From Asaia bogorensis (GTDB taxonomy: Bacteria > Pseudomonadota > Alphaproteobacteria > Reyranellales > Reyranellaceae), in the NCBI GenBank assembly GCA_945905835.1, contig CAMDQJ010000001.1, forward strand, positions 1 through 64,000: DNA of 64,000 bases, read 5' to 3'. The first letter of the stretch is position 1; each line of letters opens with the position of its first letter. The notes beneath the pieces were generated by a model. The model searched no databases. It was not told where the DNA came from and was given only the letters and a program-made list of their open reading frames with translations. The translations under genes were made by a program, and so were the position numbers. Positions 54,031 to 63,803 of the stretch are shown here, piece after piece.

Positions 54031-54900
54031 TCAGTGTTTGGTGGCGCGTGCGGCCGCGATGGTGGTGGCGCGCTTCAGAAGGACTCCGGCGATCTTGGTG
54101 CGGTAGACGATGGTGCCGCGTTTGTCGTCGATCGGCTTGCAGACGGCGCGGCAGGCGGCTGCCGCGGCTTCGAGGGCCTTGTCGTCGAGCTTGGAGCCGA
54201 CCAGCGCCTTGCCGGCGGCCTCGACTAGAAGCACGGTCGGGGCGACGGCGCCGAGGCCGACGCGGGCGGCGGTGCAAGTGCCGTCCTTCATCGTCAGGCT
54301 GACGCCGACGCCGACCACGGCGATGTCCATCTCGGTGCGCGGGATCAGCCGCAGATAGGCGTCGGACGAACCGGCCGGACGGGCCGGCAGGGTCAAGCTG
54401 ACGACGATCTCGCCCGGCTCCAGCGTCGTACGGCCAGGGCCTGAGTTGAACTTCTCCACCGCCACTTCGCGACGGCCCTTGGGGCCCTGTACGGTGACCA
54501 TGGCGGCGGCGGCGACCAGCGCCGGCACCGCATCGGCAGCGGGCGAGGCGTTGCAGAGATTGCCGCCGGCCGAGGCGCGGCCCTGAATCTGCTTGGAGCC
54601 GATCAGGTTGATGGCCTCGAGCACGCCGGGCCAGACCCTCTTGAAAGTAGGATGCTCATAAAGCTGCATGCCCGAGACGGCGGCGCCGATGCGGAAGACA
54701 CCGCCCTTTTCCTCGATGCTCATCATCTCGGAGATCTTCTTGATGTCGACGATGCTGCTGCCGGGCTTAACGAAGCCGGCGCGCATCTGCACCAAGAGGT
54801 CGGTTCCACCGGCCAGGATGCGGCCGGCGCCCTTGGCGGCGACCATGGCCGCGACGGCCTCGTCGATTGTAGCGGGTGAACTGTATTTGATATCGATCAT
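54031..54900 (-). CDS. Molybdenum hydroxylase medium (FAD-binding) subunit
   Basis: This 289-residue CoxM-type flavoprotein has the FAD-binding loops GRILAGGTDLLVQMR near residue 27 and SAGGNLCNASPAADAVPAL near residue 110, with a C-terminal CO_deh_flav_C domain. First gene of the M-S-L operon. Its promoter should lie in the 264-bp spacer 54901-55164, where I see an AT-richer stretch but no firm -35/-10 pair. This operon lies entirely within the inverted segment 51064-55848. Confidence 0.95.
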   Translation of the reverse strand: MIDIKYSSPATIDEAVAAMVAAKGAGRILAGGTDLLVQMRAGFVKPGSSIVDIKKISEMMSIEEKGGVFRIGAAVSGMQLYEHPTFKRVWPGVLEAINLIGSKQIQGRASAGGNLCNASPAADAVPALVAAAAMVTVQGPKGRREVAVEKFNSGPGRTTLEPGEIVVSLTLPARPAGSSDAYLRLIPRTEMDIAVVGVGVSLTMKDGTCTAARVGLGAVAPTVLLVEAAGKALVGSKLDDKALEAAAAACRAVCKPIDDKRGTIVYRTKIAGVLLKRATTIAAARATKH

Positions 54901-55164
54901 CTCTGGTTTCCTGCTGGCGGTTCCGGTTTTCTGCGGCTTCCCGTTGTATGGGAATTCCGACGTAAGAGCGTGCAGTATAATGGCAATTCGTCCTCCCTCT
55001 TTGAAGAAATTGTTGCCGAATCGCGTCCTGGAGCGGTCGATTGTCCTGACATGAAACAGGGAATTTCGTTGAACGGAACGCCAAAGTTTGGGGTTATGCT
55101 GGTCCGAGTTTTGCTAAAATCCTGCCGCAACGGCACTTAGGAGCCAGCAGAGGGGTCGCAGCAC

Positions 55165-55848
<684 letters not shown>

Positions 55849-55852
<4 letters not shown>

Positions 55853-56278
55853 GCCCGTCAGGTCCTTGACCTTCTGGATCAGGTCGTTGGCTCGGCCGTC
55901 GAGCGCCCGCCGCGAGCCGCCGTCGAGCAGCGCACCCTGGCCGTTATGCCGGTTGTGCGGCTCACAGAGGATCGGCTGGCCACGGCCGCAATAGAAGCAA
56001 TGGCCGCCGGTCGGGTTCCACGAGCAGACGACGTGGTCGCCCGACTTCACCAGGGCGACGTCGCTACCGATCGCCTCGACGATGCCGGCGCCCTCGTGGC
56101 CCAGGATGGCCGGCAGCGGCCAGGCGAGTTGGCCCTGGATGATTTCCAGGTCGGTATGGCAGAGGCCACTCGCCTTGTTGCGCACCAGCACGTCGGACGG
56201 CTTCAGCTCCGCCACCGTCACCTCGCGCACCACCAGCGGACTGCCTACCTTTTCGAGGACGGCCGCCTTGAAGCGCAT
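55849..56278 (-). pseudogene. Zinc alcohol dehydrogenase 5' fragment with internal deletion
   Basis: Minus strand from ATG 56278: [19 protein letters not shown], then [15 protein letters not shown] (catalytic zinc Cys), [17 protein letters not shown] and structural-zinc cysteines in [12 protein letters not shown]. After [17 protein letters not shown] it jumps to [13 protein letters not shown]. About 110 codons of the Rossmann domain are missing, so the gene was already damaged. It ends at the GGCC inversion site. The start overlaps the stop of the dioxygenase gene (TGATG). Confidence 0.85.
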
Positions 56279-57132
56279 CAGTTCGCCCGCGCCGCCGGGG
56301 CATTGAGGTCGCGCACCTTCTCGGCGCCGGCGTAGAGGATCTTGGTCTGCCGGTCGACCAGGTCGGTGTGATAGGCCACCGCAGCGGGATCGAACTCCGA
56401 CTTGGGCGAGGGATCGCGGTCGAAATAGCCGTAGGTGTCGACGCCGCGCACCAGCATGGCGCTGTCGCGCACCGGCGTCAGTTGCCGGACGTGCGTGGGG
56501 ATATAGCGGACGGCGTAGCCGATGCGCCGGTGGTCGGCCTGGTTGGGCGATGAGCCGTGGATCAGGCGGACGTGATGCAGCGAGATCTCGCCCGGCTGCA
56601 GGACGATATCGACGGCCTTGGATTCATCGACCTCGACCTGGATCTCCTGACCGCGGCTCAAGAGATTGCGTTCGTCGAAGGTGTCCTTGTGCTCGATCTG
56701 CTCGCCGTGGGTGCCGGGCATGACCTTCATGCAGCCGGACTGGACGGTGCTGGGCGTGAAGGCGATCCAGGCGGTGACGATCTCGGGCTTCGACAGGCCC
56801 CAATAGGTCGAATCCTGGTGCCAGCTCACGAAGGAGGGATCGTGCGCGCCCTTGGTGAAGAAGCCGCTGCCCCAGGCGAGGATATTGGGGCCGATGATGT
56901 CCTCGACGGCGTCGAGGATCTTGGGCTGGCGTACCAGCGTCTCCAGCCACGGCACCAGCAGGTGTGGCTTCATGTTGGTCTTGCGCGAAATCGTGCCGCC
57001 CTCGCGGGCCTCGAGCGCGCGCAGCTGCTTCTCGCATAGGGCGGCGTCGGCCTCCGACATGATGCGGGTCGGAAAGAAGAAGCCGTCGCGGTGGTATTGC
57101 GCGACCTGGGCGTCGGTAAGCACCTTGGGCAT
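56278..57132 (-). CDS. Phytanoyl-CoA dioxygenase (PhyH)-family protein
   Basis: This 284-residue Fe(II)/2-oxoglutarate-type dioxygenase has iron ligands in [11 protein letters not shown] and [19 protein letters not shown], the latter with the arginine that binds 2-oxoglutarate. [13 protein letters not shown] is the usual beta-strand after HxD. The start at 57132 follows AGGGAG; an upstream in-frame extension has no support. It was first in an operon with the now broken alcohol dehydrogenase, as if it hydroxylated a substrate that the dehydrogenase then oxidised. It is divergent from the F420 operon. Confidence 0.92.
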   Translation of the reverse strand: MPKVLTDAQVAQYHRDGFFFPTRIMSEADAALCEKQLRALEAREGGTISRKTNMKPHLLVPWLETLVRQPKILDAVEDIIGPNILAWGSGFFTKGAHDPSFVSWHQDSTYWGLSKPEIVTAWIAFTPSTVQSGCMKVMPGTHGEQIEHKDTFDERNLLSRGQEIQVEVDESKAVDIVLQPGEISLHHVRLIHGSSPNQADHRRIGYAVRYIPTHVRQLTPVRDSAMLVRGVDTYGYFDRDPSPKSEFDPAAVAYHTDLVDRQTKILYAGAEKVRDLNAPAARAN

Positions 57133-57152
57133 CACAGTCTCCCTGCGAACGA

Positions 57153-57164
57153 GGATATATATCC
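57153..57164. promoter_or_regulatory. AT-rich palindrome in divergent spacer (operator candidate)
   Basis: GGATATATATCC is a perfect 12-bp palindrome in a GC-rich background, 20 bp upstream of the PhyH start and 136 bp upstream of the F420 operon. It may bind a regulator or form part of a promoter for the minus-strand gene. Confidence 0.35.
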
Positions 57165-57299
57165 CCTCGCTCTGCCGGGCTCTGCCGGCAGGCAGACTTT
57201 TGCGCCGATAGGCCATTTGTGCAAGGCACTGGCGCTCACATTTACAGCGCCGCGTGCTAACCTTTCGGCCATCGCCGCCTGACGCGGCAGGAGATTACA

Positions 57300-58304
57300 G
57301 TGCTCAAGATCGGATACAAGGCCTCGGCCGAACAGTTCGCACCGGGAAAGCTGCTCGACTTCGCCTGCCTGGCTGAAGAAGTCGGCTTCGAATCGGTGTT
57401 CGTCAGCGACCATTTCCAGCCGTGGAAGCATGTCGACGGCCATGCGCCGTTCTCGCTCACCTGGCTGGGTGCCCTGGGTGCCCGGACGAAGCGGCTGGTC
57501 ATCGGGACCAGCGTGCTGACGCCGACCTTCCGCTACCATCCCTCGATCGTGGCCCAGGCCTTCGGCACCTTGGGCGACATGTTCCCGGGCCGGGTGATCC
57601 TGGGCATCGGTACTGGCGAAGCGCTGAACGAGGTGCCGTCGACCGGCCAGCCGTGGCCGGAGTTCAAGGAGCGCTTCGCCCGGATGCGCGAAGCGGTGAC
57701 GCTGATTCGCACGCTGTGGCGCGAGGAGCGCGTAAGCTTCGCGGGCCAGTATTATCACACCGACAAAGCGACCATTTACGACCGGCCCGATACCGAGGTG
57801 CCGATCTACGTCGCGGCAGCCGGCGCACTGGTCGCCAAATACGCCGGCCGCTCGGGCGATGGCTTCATCTGCACCAGCGGCAAGAAGCCGGAGCTCTACA
57901 CCGAGACGTTGCTGCCAAAGGTCGCCGAGGGAATCGCCGCCGCCGGACCGCGCCCACAGCCCTACGACCATATGATCGAGGTGAAGGTCTCCTTCGATAC
58001 CGACCGCGAGCGCGCGTTGGCCGATACGCGCCACTGGGCAGCGCTGGCGCTGACGCCGGAAGAAAAGATGTCGGTCGAGGATCCCGTCGAGATGCAGCGC
58101 CTCGCCGATGCCCTGCCGATCGAGCGCGCGGCCAGCCGCTGGATCGTCTCGAACGATCCTGACGAGCATGTCGAGCGCATCGGCACCTATGTCGCACTGG
58201 GCTTCCATCATCTCGTCTTCCACGCGCCTGGCCCCGACCAGGAACGCTTCCTGCGGCTCTATGCCGAGCAGGTCGTACCCCGTCTGCGCAAGCGTTTCGG
58301 ATGA
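57300..58304 (+). CDS. fgd: F420-dependent glucose-6-phosphate dehydrogenase-like (LLM family)
   Basis: This 334-residue protein closely follows mycobacterial Fgd1: [11 protein letters not shown] at the start, VSDHFQPW (H38, W42), [21 protein letters not shown] (E107) and [11 protein letters not shown]. By comparison from memory with Fgd1 (H40, W44, E109, K198, K259, R283), the catalytic residues and all three phosphate ligands are present as H38, W42, E107, K195, K256 and R280. It would oxidise glucose-6-phosphate to the lactone and reduce F420. The GTG start follows AGGAG. It overlaps cofE by four bases, tying it to F420 synthesis. Confidence 0.88.
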   Translation: MLKIGYKASAEQFAPGKLLDFACLAEEVGFESVFVSDHFQPWKHVDGHAPFSLTWLGALGARTKRLVIGTSVLTPTFRYHPSIVAQAFGTLGDMFPGRVILGIGTGEALNEVPSTGQPWPEFKERFARMREAVTLIRTLWREERVSFAGQYYHTDKATIYDRPDTEVPIYVAAAGALVAKYAGRSGDGFICTSGKKPELYTETLLPKVAEGIAAAGPRPQPYDHMIEVKVSFDTDRERALADTRHWAALALTPEEKMSVEDPVEMQRLADALPIERAASRWIVSNDPDEHVERIGTYVALGFHHLVFHAPGPDQERFLRLYAEQVVPRLRKRFG

Positions 58305-59074
58305 GCCGCACGACGACACTGGAACTCCTGGCGATCCCCGGCATCCCGATGGTCGCGCCGGGCGACGATCTGGCTTCTCTCATCTCCGAAGGATTTTCGC
58401 GCGGCGGTCTGACACCGCGCGCCGGCGACGTACTGGTATTGGCGCAAAAGATCGTCTCCAAGGCCGAAGGCCGCGGCGTCGATCTTGCGTCGGTGGTGCC
58501 TTCGGCTCGGGCCGTCACCCTGGCGGAGGAAGTTCAGAAGGATCCACGCCTGGTCGAGCTGATCCTGTCGGAATCGGTTCGCGTCGTGCGCTCCCGGCCC
58601 AACGTGCTGATCGTCGAACACCGGCGTGGCTTCGTCATGGCCAATGCCGGGATCGACCAGTCCAATGTCGGCCCGACTGACGGCGTGCAGCGCGCGCTGC
58701 TGCTGCCGGTCGATCCCGACGGTAGCGCCGAGGCGTTACGCGCCCGCCTCTCCACCCAGTACGGCGTGCTACTGGCAGTGGTGATCATCGACAGCTTCGG
58801 TCGGGCGTGGCGGCGCGGCACAGTCGGCGTGGCGATCGGCGCTGCAGGCCTGCCGGCGTTGCTCGACCTGCGCGGCAATCCCGACCTGTTCGGCCGCGCC
58901 CTGCAGGTCAGCATCTCGGGCTTTGCCGACGAGATCGCTGCCGCGGCATCGCTCGTCATGGGCCAGGGCGACGAGGCGCAGCCGGTGGTTCTGGTGCGCG
59001 GCCTCACCTGGAGCGCGCCTGCAAATCCCGCCGCTGAACTCCTCCGGCCGGCCGCCGAGGACATGTTTCGATGA
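58301..59074 (+). CDS. cofE: Coenzyme F420-0:L-glutamate ligase
   Basis: This 257-residue protein adds glutamate to F420-0 with GTP. Family features are [15 protein letters not shown] near residue 45, [10 protein letters not shown] and [20 protein letters not shown]. The length corresponds to the stand-alone CofE domain; the C-terminal nitroreductase-like domain found in actinobacterial FbiB is absent. It overlaps both the fgd-like gene and cofD by four bases. Confidence 0.93.
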   Translation: MSRTTTLELLAIPGIPMVAPGDDLASLISEGFSRGGLTPRAGDVLVLAQKIVSKAEGRGVDLASVVPSARAVTLAEEVQKDPRLVELILSESVRVVRSRPNVLIVEHRRGFVMANAGIDQSNVGPTDGVQRALLLPVDPDGSAEALRARLSTQYGVLLAVVIIDSFGRAWRRGTVGVAIGAAGLPALLDLRGNPDLFGRALQVSISGFADEIAAAASLVMGQGDEAQPVVLVRGLTWSAPANPAAELLRPAAEDMFR

Positions 59075-60003
59075 GCGACGGCCTGGTGGTGGCGCTCTCC
59101 GGTGGCGTCGGCGGCGCCAAGCTGGCATTGGGCCTCAGCCGCATCCTGGCGCCCGATGAACTGCTGGTCGTCGCCAATACCGGCGACGATTTCGAGCATC
59201 TCGGCCTTTCGATCTCGCCCGACATCGACACGCTGACCTACGTGCTGGCCGGCCTCGACAATCCGGTGACCGGCTGGGGCCGCCGCGACGAGACCTGGTC
59301 GTTCATGACGTCGATCGAAGCCCTGGGTGGCGAAGCCTGGTTCCGTCTCGGTGACCGAGACCTCTCCCTTCATGTCGAGCGAACGCGGCGACTGCGTGCC
59401 GGCGAGACACTCTCCCAGGTGACGGCCGACAATTGCCAGCGGCTCGGGATCGCAGCGCGTGTGCTGCCGATGAGCGACGACCGCATGCGCACGCGCGTGC
59501 TGAGTGACGGTGGCTGGATCGACTTCCAGGACTATTTTGTGCGCCAGCAATGCCAACCGGTCGTGCGACGGCTGACGTTCGACGGCGCCGCCAAGGCGCG
59601 GCCTCAACCGGACGTCATGACAGCCCTGGCCAGCCGGCGCGTGCGCGCCGTGGTGATCTGTCCCTCCAATCCATTCATCAGCATCGAGCCGATCCTCGCG
59701 GTGCCGCTCATTCGCGATGCCATCTCGACCTGCGGCGCGCCGGTGGTGGCGGTGTCGCCGATCGTCGCCGGCCGCGCGGTCAAGGGACCGACCGCAAAGA
59801 TGATGCAGGAACTCGGCCTGCCCGTGACCTCTGCCGCCGTGGCTGAGCGCTACGGCGATTTTCTCGACGGTTACGTCGTCGACGCCGGCGATGCCGAGGG
59901 CGTCCAGGCCAAGCTGCATATCGCTCCCACCTTGATGACGACGCTTGAAGACAAGGAGACATTGGCGCGTACCGTCCTCGACTTCGCCGATTCCCTGAAG
60001 TGA
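59071..60003 (+). CDS. cofD: 2-phospho-L-lactate (or related) transferase
   Basis: This 310-residue CofD/FbiA protein transfers the activated phospholactyl-type group to Fo to form F420-0 or dehydro-F420-0. It has the N-terminal ALSGGVGGAKLALGLSRIL, VVANTGDDFEHLGLSISPD, SNPFISIEPIL and SPIVAGRAVKGPTAKMM. It overlaps cofE and cofC by four bases each. The C-terminal half is normal in length. Confidence 0.94.
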   Translation: MSDGLVVALSGGVGGAKLALGLSRILAPDELLVVANTGDDFEHLGLSISPDIDTLTYVLAGLDNPVTGWGRRDETWSFMTSIEALGGEAWFRLGDRDLSLHVERTRRLRAGETLSQVTADNCQRLGIAARVLPMSDDRMRTRVLSDGGWIDFQDYFVRQQCQPVVRRLTFDGAAKARPQPDVMTALASRRVRAVVICPSNPFISIEPILAVPLIRDAISTCGAPVVAVSPIVAGRAVKGPTAKMMQELGLPVTSAAVAERYGDFLDGYVVDAGDAEGVQAKLHIAPTLMTTLEDKETLARTVLDFADSLK

Positions 60004-60677
60004 GCACCTCGGCAGATATCTGGGCCATCGTGCCTATCAAGGAGCTCGACGGCGCTAAGCAGCGTCTCGCTTCCCTGCTCTCGCCTGCGCAACGCCGGGC
60101 GCTGATCGAGGTGATGATGGGCGAAGTGCTTAACGCCGTCGCGGGTGCGCGGGACTTGGTGGGAATAATCGTCGTCACGTGCGATCCGCAGGCGACCGCA
60201 CTCGCCGCCCGGCTCGGCGCACGCATCGTCACAGACGGCGCGCGCGACGGCCATACCGGCAGCGTCGAGGCAGGCCGCAGTCTCCTCGCCCGTGAAGGCC
60301 GCGGCGGCGTGATCACCGTGCCGGCCGACATTCCCGCCGCGACTTCGGCCGAGATCGATGCGGTGCTGGCGGCACATCTGAGGGCGCCGTCGTTCACCAT
60401 TTCGCCGGCGCACGACGAGCTCGGCTCGAACGCCGTTATCTGCTCGCCACCCAATGCCGTACCGCTGCGCTTTGGCGAGAACAGCTACTTCCCGCATCTC
60501 GACGCGGCGCGGCGTGCGGGCATCGAGCCGACGATCATTCGCCAACCGGGCATCGCCATGGACATCGACCATCCCGCCGACCTCGCCGCCTTCCTGCGCC
60601 TGCCGCAGTCGGCCGGCACGCGTACGCGCGCTTTTCTCGAGGAAGCCGGGATTCCCGAACTACTGGCGAGGCGCTGA
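60000..60677 (+). CDS. cofC: 2-phospho-L-lactate-type guanylyltransferase
   Basis: This 225-residue CofC/FbiD protein has the nucleotidyltransferase pattern IVPIKELDGAKQRLASLL at the N-terminus and ADIPAATSAEIDAVL with the metal aspartate. SFTISPAHDELGSNAVICSP and IDHPADLAAFLRL are typical. It activates 2-phospholactate, PEP or 3-phosphoglycerate; which of these cannot be told here, but CofC of Paraburkholderia uses 3-phosphoglycerate. The start is GTG overlapping the cofD stop. FO synthase genes (fbiC/cofGH) are not in the window. Confidence 0.92.
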   Translation: MSTSADIWAIVPIKELDGAKQRLASLLSPAQRRALIEVMMGEVLNAVAGARDLVGIIVVTCDPQATALAARLGARIVTDGARDGHTGSVEAGRSLLAREGRGGVITVPADIPAATSAEIDAVLAAHLRAPSFTISPAHDELGSNAVICSPPNAVPLRFGENSYFPHLDAARRAGIEPTIIRQPGIAMDIDHPADLAAFLRLPQSAGTRTRAFLEEAGIPELLARR

Positions 60678-60750
60678 ACGGTTCAATTTCACATGGCATG
60701 CGTTTTTCTGTTAACATCCCGGGCTTCATCGAGGACGGGGGAGATCGCAC

Positions 60751-61800
60751 ATGCTGTATCGTATGCTGACTGGATTGGCGCTCGCGGCGGTGTTCACCGG
60801 CGCGGCAGCCGCACAGGACCTGCCGAAGAGCCAGTTCAAGGTCATTGGCCTCAATAGCCCGACACCGGTATCGATCCACGACGAGTTGCCGTTCTGGCGC
60901 AAGACGATCCCGGAGGCGTCGAAGGGCGCCATCACGGCCGACATCACGCCGCTCGACCAGATGGGCATCGACGACAAGACCATGCTGCGCCTACTCAAGC
61001 TCGGCGTCATGGACATCGCCGCCATGGACATTTCCAAGATGGCCGGCGACGACCCGCGCTTCGAGGCCTGCGATCTGGCCGGCCTGACGCTCGATCCCGA
61101 CAAGGCCCGCGCCGCCTGCAACGCCTATCGCGCCGTCATCGACCGGCAGATGCAGAAGAACTGGAACGCAAAGCTGCTGGCCTTCGGCGGCAATACCCCG
61201 CAGGTCTTCTGGTGCCGCGACGTGGTCAGCGGTCTCGACGGCTTCAAGGGCAAGAAGATCCGCGTCTTCAACAACACCATGCGCGACTTTCTCGCGGGTG
61301 TCGGCGCCACCGCCGTCAGTATGGCCTTCGCCGAGGTCGTGCCAGCGCTGAGCGCCGGTGTCGTCGATTGCGGCGTGACCGGCAGCCTGTCGGGCAACAC
61401 CGCGGGCTGGACCGAGGTGACCAAGTCGATCTATCCGATGTCGCTGGGCTGGAGCATCAACGTGCTGGCCATCAACCTCGACAGCTGGAAGCGCCTCGAC
61501 CCCAGGACCCAGGCTTTCCTGCTCGAACAGATCAAAGCCTACGAAGACAAGATGTGGGCGACCGTTAAGACAACGACAGGCGAGGCCGACAACTGCAACA
61601 CCGGCAAGCAGCCCTGCACCATGGGCAAGCTCGCCAAGACGACGATCGTCGCGGTGAAACCCGAGGAGATGGAGACGCACAAGAAGCTGGTCGAGGGCGC
61701 TGTGCTGGCCGGCTGGGCCAAGCGCTGCGGCGTCGAATGCGCCAAGGAATGGAACGAGACCGTCGGCAAGGTGCTGGGGCTGAAGGCGCCGACGCCGTAA
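60751..61800 (+). CDS. TRAP transporter substrate-binding protein (DctP family)
   Basis: This 349-residue receptor has a signal peptide (MLTGLALAAVFTGAAAAQ) and DctP marks FKGKKIRVFNNTMRDFLAGV with the arginine that pairs with the ligand carboxylate, and AEVVPALSAGVVDCGVTG. Extra cysteines (CNTGKQPC and CGVECA) near the C-terminus may form disulfides. A strong GGGGGAGA site precedes the ATG. It is the first gene of a P-Q-M operon on the plus strand. Confidence 0.93.
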   Translation: MLYRMLTGLALAAVFTGAAAAQDLPKSQFKVIGLNSPTPVSIHDELPFWRKTIPEASKGAITADITPLDQMGIDDKTMLRLLKLGVMDIAAMDISKMAGDDPRFEACDLAGLTLDPDKARAACNAYRAVIDRQMQKNWNAKLLAFGGNTPQVFWCRDVVSGLDGFKGKKIRVFNNTMRDFLAGVGATAVSMAFAEVVPALSAGVVDCGVTGSLSGNTAGWTEVTKSIYPMSLGWSINVLAINLDSWKRLDPRTQAFLLEQIKAYEDKMWATVKTTTGEADNCNTGKQPCTMGKLAKTTIVAVKPEEMETHKKLVEGAVLAGWAKRCGVECAKEWNETVGKVLGLKAPTP

Positions 61801-61857
61801 GGGCGGCGGGGCCGTACGGGCATATAAACGTGACGGGCATTTAGGGGGGGGCGCGCG

Positions 61858-62442
61858 ATGACAGGTGTGCGGCGCTTTGCCCAATGGGGCCTGTGGTTCG
61901 GCGGCGCGCTGGTGCTGCTGGCCGCGCTGATCATCGGCATCGACGTGCTGATGCGCAAATTCCTTGACCGGTCGATCGGCGGTGCCGACGAACTCGCAGG
62001 CTATTCGCTGGCGATCGGCACGACCTGGGGCCTGGGCGCGGCCTTGCTTGATCGCGCCCATATCCGCATCGATTCGCTCTATGTGTTCTTCCCGCAGAAG
62101 ATTCGCCTGGCGCTCGATACCGTGGCGCTCTTTCTCTTCGTCGGATTCTTCAGCCTGACCCTGTGGCACGGCTTGGGTGTAGTCTCGCAATCCTGGACGT
62201 CCGGATCGCGCAGCCAATCGGCTCTGGAAACGCCAACCGTGCTCCCTCAGGCGCTGTGGATCGCCGGCCTGGTGGCTTTCGTTCTGGTGAGCGCGCTGCT
62301 GTTGATTCAGGCGCTTCGGCTGGGCTTTGCCGGCGATCTGCACGGCATGGCGAAACTGATCAGCACGCGCTCCGCCGAGGAAGAGGTCGAGGACGAAATC
62401 CGCGACCTCAAGGATCGCCAGGTCCGCGAAGGGAGCAACTGA
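61858..62442 (+). CDS. TRAP transporter small permease (DctQ family)
   Basis: This 194-residue membrane protein has four helices and a DctQ pattern VLMRKFLDRSIGGADELAGYSL followed by DRAHIRIDSLY. It has a longer, charged C-terminal tail (about residues 165-194, rich in Glu and Arg). GGGGGG precedes the start. It lies 57 bp from the receptor gene and 1 bp from the large permease gene. Confidence 0.93.
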   Translation: MTGVRRFAQWGLWFGGALVLLAALIIGIDVLMRKFLDRSIGGADELAGYSLAIGTTWGLGAALLDRAHIRIDSLYVFFPQKIRLALDTVALFLFVGFFSLTLWHGLGVVSQSWTSGSRSQSALETPTVLPQALWIAGLVAFVLVSALLLIQALRLGFAGDLHGMAKLISTRSAEEEVEDEIRDLKDRQVREGSN

Positions 62443-62443
62443 C

Positions 62444-63730
62444 GTGCTGGGTATCACGCTCCTCATCCTGATCGGAATGCTGGCGCTGGCGATTCCCGTC
62501 GCCGCCAGCCTCGGCATCCTCGGCCTGTCTCTGTCGGCCATCTATTCCAAACTGCCGCTGTCGCTGGCGATGGGCGAGATCGCCTGGGGCACCGCGAACA
62601 ACTTCCTGCTCGTGGCCATCCCGTTCTTCGTGCTGCTGGGCGAGATCCTGCTGCGCTCGGGCATGGCCGAGCGCATGTACAACGCGCTGGTTCTGTGGGT
62701 GCCGTGGCTGCCCGGCGGCCTGATGCATTCCAATATCGCCGCCTGCGCCATGTTCGCCGCGACCTCGGGGTCGAGCGTGGCGACGGCGGCCACCATCGGC
62801 ACCGTCGCCCTGGGCGAGGTCGAGAAGCGCGGCTATTCCGAACGCCTGTTCCTCGGCACGATCGCCGCCGGCGGCACACTGGGCATCCTGATCCCGCCCT
62901 CGATCAACATGATCGTCTACGGCGTGCTCACCGAGACCTCGATCCCCAAACTCTATCTCGCGGGCTTCATTCCCGGCGTCGTGCTGGCCACGCTGTTCAG
63001 CCTGACGGTGCTGGTGATCTGCCTGATCTGGCCCTCCATGGGCGGCAAGCCGACGGCGACGACCTGGGCGCAGCGCTTCGCCGCCTTGCCCGACCTGCTG
63101 CCGCCGCTGGTCATCTTCCTCGCCGTGATCGGCTCGATCTATGCCGGCTGGGCCACCGCGACAGAGTCGGCGGCGCTGGGCGTCATCGCCGCCATGGTCA
63201 TCGCCGCGGTCAATCGCCGGCTGACGCTGCGCACGTTGCTCAACGCCTTCGAAGGCACGATGCGCACCACCGCCATGATCATGGCGATCCTGCTTGCCGC
63301 CTATTTCCTCAATTTCGTCATCACCTCGATCGGCCTGACGGGACAGGTTAACAGCTTCATCACCAGCCTCGGCCTGTCGAAAGTCGAGCTGCTGATCGCC
63401 GTGGTGATCTTCTACTTCATCCTCGGCATGTTCATGGAGACGCTGTCGATGATGGTGGCGACGGTGCCGATCATCGCGCCGATCATGATCAAGGCCGGCT
63501 ACGATCCGATCTGGTTTGGCATCATGATCATCATCCTGATGGAACTGGCGATGATCACGCCGCCGGTCGGCATCAACCTCTATGTCGTCCAGGGCCTGCG
63601 CAAGAAAGGCAAGATCGACGACGTCATCATCGGCACGTCGCCCTTCATCGTCACCATGCTGCTGATGCTGGTGATCCTGTCGCTCTGGCCGCAGATCGCG
63701 CTGTGGCTGCCGCAACTGGCGGCGACCTAG
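62444..63730 (+). CDS. TRAP transporter large permease (DctM family)
   Basis: This 428-residue permease has about twelve helices and DctM phrases AIPFFVLLGEILLRSGMAER, AATSGSSVATAATIGTVAL, AAGGTLGILIPPSINMIVYG and ITPPVGINLYVVQGL near the C-terminus. The GTG start one base after the DctQ stop follows AAGGGAG. It completes the second TRAP system of the window. After its stop there is a half copy of the intergenic repeat. Confidence 0.94.
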   Translation: MLGITLLILIGMLALAIPVAASLGILGLSLSAIYSKLPLSLAMGEIAWGTANNFLLVAIPFFVLLGEILLRSGMAERMYNALVLWVPWLPGGLMHSNIAACAMFAATSGSSVATAATIGTVALGEVEKRGYSERLFLGTIAAGGTLGILIPPSINMIVYGVLTETSIPKLYLAGFIPGVVLATLFSLTVLVICLIWPSMGGKPTATTWAQRFAALPDLLPPLVIFLAVIGSIYAGWATATESAALGVIAAMVIAAVNRRLTLRTLLNAFEGTMRTTAMIMAILLAAYFLNFVITSIGLTGQVNSFITSLGLSKVELLIAVVIFYFILGMFMETLSMMVATVPIIAPIMIKAGYDPIWFGIMIIILMELAMITPPVGINLYVVQGLRKKGKIDDVIIGTSPFIVTMLLMLVILSLWPQIALWLPQLAAT

Positions 63731-63740
63731 GTCACTTCAT

Positions 63741-63803
63741 CTTTCCTCCCCATTCATATGGGTGTCAGCGTCTTACGCTGGCGGAGGGGTCAAGAGGGGG
63801 GGT
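63741..63803. repeat. Half copy of the 162-bp intergenic repeat
   Basis: This segment begins with the same CTTTCCTCCC, then has hairpin CCCAT-TCAT-ATGGG, the CTT-loop hairpin GTCAGCGT/ACGCTGGC and GAGGGGTCA. It aligns with the first part of the element at 43874-44035. Both hairpins are kept although their bases differ. It lies between convergent genes: TRAP large permease on the plus strand and hydantoinase A on the minus strand. Confidence 0.7.

Noticed and set aside
51263-54900. CO dehydrogenase (coxMSL)
   Set aside because: Gene order fits, but the active-site loop is AYRAPGAP and no maturation genes are adjacent, so only a general molybdenum hydroxylase call is justified.
57133-57299. 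Riboswitch or tRNA-like leader before the fgd gene
   Set aside because: The spacer has a short direct repeat (CTCTGCCGG twice) and a palindrome but no recognisable riboswitch core.
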